Assembly: GCA_963971285.1 (NCBI GenBank)
Contig: OZ020262.1
Location: 3,102,082-3,166,081 of the forward strand
DNA: 64,000 nt
From: Astropecten irregularis
Taxonomy: Eukaryota; Echinodermata; Asteroidea; Paxillosida; Astropectinidae
Direction of reading: 5' to 3'
Shown here: in pieces, positions 55,166-64,000 of the stretch
Layout: each line of letters opens with the position of its first letter
Position numbering within the stretch: position 1 is the stretch's first letter
Made by a program: the position numbers and the translations under genes
Notes under the pieces: generated by a model
Databases searched by the model: none
What the model saw: only the letters and a program-made list of their open reading frames with translations
What the model was told of the DNA's origin: nothing

Positions 55166-57870
55166 ACATTTGTTTCTCCAAATGTACAGTATAATTATTC
55201 TACTGATCAAATTTCCCTCCATAACTATCTTCCACAAGGCACTTGGGGAAAGCCCCATCATGCTCTTCATAGCTGTTTTGATCGTTGTATAAAGTGTGTA
55301 TCAAGTAATATTTAGCCCCTTCCCACTCTGACATCTCTTGATTATCTTCCAAGGGGTTAACCCTGAGATGCCCGATGTAAGTGTTCTCACTACTATTTTA
55401 CAACCAAAGTAATGATAAAAAACTACAAAATAATAGAAACAATATGGTCATTTTCTTGGGATTTCTATTCCTGGATGTCATGTTTGTGACATCAACAACC
55501 AAACATTGATGAGTGTTTATAAGGAAAATCAAGTATTATCTGAATGTCACGGTAACTTCCCGGATATTCTTGGTAGTTGAGATAAAAAGTACATAAAACC
55601 ATGGTCACCTTAAAAATGTTTTATTGAGTTTGAGACAGAAAATGGATTAAACAGTTCATAAACAGTGCAAACAGTCACCATGGGAAATCTTGGTTCATCA
55701 GATGCTGGGTTTTTCCAGCAAATCAAGATTTAGTGTCTTTTCCAAAGATCGTTTCTAAACTATTCTTCATGTTTTACAAGAAAAATCGAGTCGGGTTTTC
55801 GTTAATTTCTCGTGACTCAGATGTCCGATTGAGCTCAAATTTTTACAGGTTTATTATTTCATGTACATGTTTGATCAGACAAAGTATGAGTGCAGTCCTG
55901 TGACCTTTACCAATCATGTATTTTACCTTTAAGTTAACTTCACAGATAAAAAATCTCTGCAGCACATGCCTTGTTTTCATCATAGTGGCACTGCAGTTAA
56001 AGTTGGAGGATAACGATTGGTAAAAAATGAAACAAATACAAATCCTCGTTTATATGACATTAGAACTTTCTCATAATATACAATGGGGCTGTTCAGTTTT
56101 TATTATATAATAATATTGGAAATAAAATTTGATAACTTAGTTGTAATTCTTGGGACTAGTATCTACCCAAACTGGCCGTGGGTGGCACTATTTAAATTTA
56201 TGTCAATGTACTGGTGTGATGTAGTCGAGGGGATACGGTCCACTAACGAACCCCCTCGGTGCATGGGATTGTATGGGATTTCCAATGAGTTTTGTGTACA
56301 TGCGGTGTCTGTATGCTAAAACTGTCTGAATCACTCCCTGAATGATATCAGATGGGTACATTGATTATTCATCGATGCTGTATTCCTCCCAAGGACGGTC
56401 GATATCTGTATAATTTCCAGCCATTTTACTTTTGAAATGATTGGAGTGCATGTATTGCGTGTGGGTATATATATAATATATAACACACTGTGTATAAATA
56501 TTCATAAGGAAAGCGAATCCCCTCGCCTCTGCAATGTCATCAACTTGAGGAAAACATGAATATTTATGATATGTAAATGAACCAAACAACTGGCAAATTC
56601 TAGGGAAAATCACTTATTCTTGGTGCTTAAAACAGTAAAAAGTGGCTTAAAATTCACATCAACAAACTTAAAAAAGTGAGGGTTAATGATATGTTTACCT
56701 TAATTGGAGCTAGGTGAACACAATTTTAGGTGAACATCTTATTTTTCGAAATCATTGAAGCCCAGCTTTTTAACTGCACTAGCATAATGCATCATTTGAT
56801 CCTTACAACAGAGAGTACCAGTGGAATGACACTATGGAAAATAGGACATGAGAAATAGGACACGAGATTGAATTTTTCAAAATAATTTTTGAAGGAAGTG
56901 TTTTAATTATATCATGGGATAGCTATTAGTTGGGCTTTCTAAAATATAAAGTTTATCAAAAATGTTTGGCTCTGACAGGAAATATTTAGGCTGGCACTGA
57001 TACACAAAATGTTTCTGCAATTTAAGGTATGGCATAACATTTCTTTAATTTGAACATGTTGTAATTTGCCAGATTGATTTATGTGCTGGGGACATATTAA
57101 GTATGGACTACTTATTGCATGGTTTTGTTCTAATTTTTGTTTACTTTATTTTTTATGGTGGGGGGTCTGTCCTAGTGAAGGTAACGTCCTTCACGTAATA
57201 TCAGTCACAAAAAAGTCTCTTTTCAAAATTGTTCATAGGAAAGATAAAAGAAATTCCCGTCATTTGGTATCTAATGCAGGTTTTTCCAAACCACAAGATG
57301 AAGAAAATGTGGACTCGAATGTAGTATGTTTTCATTTATTCATATAAATATAATGATTCCTCTACAGGCATGCCTGTTTTTTTTTAAATGTACTATGTGG
57401 AAATTTTATGGAATACTTCCTCCATCAAAATAAAAGACAACAATACCTACAGAATACTGTTTAATTTCCAATGCATGTGAATGTACCCACAGTGATAGGC
57501 TGAAATGTGATGCACAAAAGGCATTCAGACTGCACCAGTTAGAAACCAGTAGATAATATCACTTGGGCAGGAACTGTCGTGCAGCCTTGACATGTCCTCA
57601 AGCCTTTACTAGTAGTTAGTCAGACTGTAAGAGTGATTTATGAAACAAATATAACTCACATCAAAATATTTGGTCATCATGTTGATAATTCTCAACAACT
57701 GCAAACTGTTTTACAGTATTTATTCAAATGTTGAATTTTCTAAAAAGCATGGAAGAACATCACCTATCATTACCCATTAACAATAAAAACTATTTAAAAA
57801 CGAAATAAAAAAATGCCTCTTCACACGGTGAATGCAAAAACGACTCGCAAGGCTTTATAATTGTGTGAAG
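55166..57870. other. WDR53 3' flank and intergenic DNA, no gene seen
   Basis: AT-rich sequence with a dispersed repeat around 55770-55935 (shared with 34750-34915). Open frames at 56083-56319, 56365-56613 and 57081-57347 show no domain or exon logic. Possible polyadenylation signals are too many to choose from. Confidence 0.45.
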
Positions 57871-57879
57871 AGGCCTTGA

Positions 57880-58200
57880 AGGTAATATCATACTTTGCCG
57901 GTTTTTATCAAAGAATTACAGATTCATGGGCAAGAATATCAAGACAGATACAGTAACAGTCATCTGTAAAAGTTTCAGTCCCATACGGTGCCCACTTTTG
58001 GAGAAAACAGTGAAAACAGCCACAGTATTTCTTAAGTCTTTCTCTTTGTTGACATGTTTGTTTTACTAATTTCTGGATAAATGCACCATTTCAGGTGGAC
58101 AAATTTGAATGGTATGTTTCTACCACCACCATACTCTGTAAGTTTTAGGTAAATCTGTGAACATTTCTGTTTTAGTTTCTTACCAAAGTATGATACTACC
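57880..58200. mobile_element. AGGTAGTATC-family MITE, ~320 bp
   Basis: AGGTAATATCATACTTTGCC at 57880 faces CAAAGTATGATACTACC ending at 58200. The left flank is TTGA and the right TTAA. It shares GTCCCATACGGTGCCCACTT with 30451-30785. Confidence 0.8.
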
Positions 58201-58838
58201 TTAAAGAAGAAAAACTATTGACTCCCCTTGTAGGACATTTTTTTATCTGAAAAATCTGAAAGATCCCAATAGCATGCATGGTGGATATCATTCAATATAT
58301 ACATGTATTTGTTTCACCATGGATGAGACTCGCTCATTGCTGTAGGTCATCAGGGACATCTGTGCAGCGTTTATAATGAAAGGTCACATAAGGTCATTTC
58401 CACAGTAACGTAAGTTACCTTTTAAAATTGACTTTGACCTATTCCTTGATCAATCACTCTTGAAAGACCCCAATTTAAAAAGGTTTTATTGGCATCAGAA
58501 AGTATACTAAATTATGGTTCCTTGAAATGCATGCAAATATGCAAAAAAAGAGGTAGGGACTTTACAAAATGTTCCAAAACCGTGGAAATGCCCATAAATA
58601 CATGTTATGCAATGCATATTATCAATTACAAATGTATTGAAATATAAAGAAGCAGACTGGACAGCAAATGTTAATAGAAGGTTATATCATAGAAGAAGAA
58701 AGAAATACGGTAATTTAAAATACAGATAAATAATATGAAAATATAAAGGAAATAAAACATACCATAAAATGCATAATAGAAAAGTACAGTAATGCCAGCC
58801 AGCCAAAAAAAAACATTAAAACACTAATAAAACGCTTG

Positions 58839-59110
58839 TCAAAAAAGATGGGTTTTAAGCAGGTTTTTGAAAGAATTAATGTTATTTGCAGTCCTAATAG
58901 CATGTGGGAGGGAATTCCAAAGTTTAGGAGCAGCGTACTCAAAAGCACGATCTCCCAAAGTACTTTTTTTTTTTTTTTCGAGTGGGTAGCTGAGAAGGAA
59001 AGTGTCATTAAATCTTCGAAGGTGGTAGTCTGACAAAGGCCTTTAACTCTTTTTTAAAAGATCAAGTATGTTGGAGCTTAAAATGTCATGTAAAACTTGA
59101 TTGTAAGAAA
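58839..59110 (-). pseudogene. LINE reverse-transcriptase C-terminal fragment
   Basis: The minus frame 58839-59036 reads LGDRAFEYAAPKLWNSLPHA and SFKNLLKTHLF, the conserved last block of jockey/CR1-type ORF2 proteins. A homopolymer of about 16 A around 58964-58979 breaks the frame from the upstream piece DYHLRRFNDTFLLSYP. Only this 3' end is present. It lies between WDR53 and the ABCC4-like gene. Confidence 0.85.
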
Positions 59111-60066
59111 AGTGAGATCATCCAGGTCGAAAGGTATTCCCAGAATCGCTTCCAATTTTTCTGAGAGATCAGAAACACAAATATCATGAAACACATGCAA
59201 ATATCATGTTTAAACATCTCCGAAATGTCCACATTATCATATTTCCTGTAAGTAATCGCTTACTATAGAGCAAGGAATAGGTTCATCCTTATGATGGTTA
59301 TACTGGAAAAACCAAAAATTACTTCAAAACATGGCGCCAAAAGCATACCGGTAATTCTTTTTTTATACACAAACATGGCACTCAATTAAGTCTGTATGTG
59401 TGGCGCAATTATAAGCAGTTCCTGGCACAAACATTGATCTCTAGGTTACACCATCCTGCTGGTCTAACAGACTAAAACTGGTGGTTTGGAGCGTTCCAGC
59501 ATGGGTCTAAATTTTGGGCTCAACCTCCATTTAGACCCATGTCCGAACGATGCCAAAAATACAAAAATAGTTTCTAGATTTGTCTTTACAAGGATTTCAA
59601 AACAAAATATCTTACTAATATTTCCATCAAAATTAAATACAGAACAGTATTAACAGCAGATTAGATATTTTTGATCATTCAGTATTATGACAAGACATTG
59701 CATTTCCAGTACAACATGTAATGATCATACAATATATTACAGATTTACAATGTGACTCAATACAAACAATAGTCATCAGGTTCTGCATAATAATTTGAAG
59801 AATAGTCAATAGTCAATTTCATACCATCATTCCATACTATACATAAGTTTATTTATTATTATTATGCATCAATCTTTGCAGCATTGTAAAGATAAAAATA
59901 ATGTTTTGCAAATCTGTGAGCATACATCATGTACACAATAAGTTTTATTTCAGTTTGTCGTTTGTGAACATTTCAAATGTCTACAGTCCTCAAACTTTTC
60001 ATCTAAACTATTTTTATTCAAACCCTGAATCTTGATTTCTTCTCTTTATGGTAGATGTATCACTAA
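59110..60066. other. Likely 3' flank/UTR of the ABCC4-like gene
   Basis: AT-rich sequence without coding potential. It should hold the polyadenylation site of the minus-strand gene. I see no element ends. Confidence 0.4.
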
Positions 60067-63960
<3,894 letters not shown>

Positions 63961-64000
63961 TCAAGGAATCATAAATACTTCTTTTATATTCAAACTTGAT

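Noticed and set aside
58715-59008. 97-aa hydrophobic minus-strand protein
   Set aside because: Shadow frame of the LINE 3' fragment and its AT-rich UTR.

Overview
This window is animal genomic DNA: intron-rich genes with GT/AG junctions, a non-LTR retrotransposon, tRNA-derived SINEs, dozens of MITE-like DNA transposons and long minisatellites. The gene set (WDR53, an ABCC4/MRP4-type transporter, a bursicon-like cystine-knot hormone), the many TACATGTA and TAGGCCTA words and the repeat style suggest a marine invertebrate. An echinoderm or hemichordate is my best guess, inferred rather than proven.

Layout. 1-6.1 kb: a broken non-LTR retrotransposon holding at least four later DNA-transposon insertions, several with readable target-site duplications (TSDs). 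6.2-8.9 kb: a SINE and a 2.1-kb inverted-repeat element with poly-G tracts and a minisatellite. 9.1-10.2 kb (+): a compact two-exon gene, signal peptide plus ten-cysteine knot. 10.2-15.5 kb: MITEs and an 18-bp minisatellite with an inverted partner. 15.8-28.2 kb (-): a multi-exon gene I do not recognise, with N-glycosylation sequons; its introns hold mariner-type and hAT-type elements and a 1.8-kb C-rich minisatellite. 30.9-34.1 kb (-): a second unrecognised gene, three phase-compatible exons, about 269 aa, helical. 35-41.7 kb: repeats and tRNA-like fragments. 41.7-48.5 kb: a G-rich tract without genes I can name, carrying arrays of short hairpins of GGGG-loop-CCCC type. 49.5-52.1 kb: a giant foldback element with 1-kb arms and a nested insertion. 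53.4-55.2 kb (+): a 16-bp minisatellite next to WDR53. 60.1-63.9 kb (-): the last five exons of an ABCC4-like gene, convergent with WDR53, running off the right edge.

The genes do not form a functional cluster. The best candidates for something undescribed are the bursicon-like hormone gene, the two unrecognised minus-strand genes, and the hairpin arrays at 42.5-45.6 kb, where one stem differs between units by a paired change. Exon models were built by eye from splice sites and reading-frame phase, with no transcript or database support.
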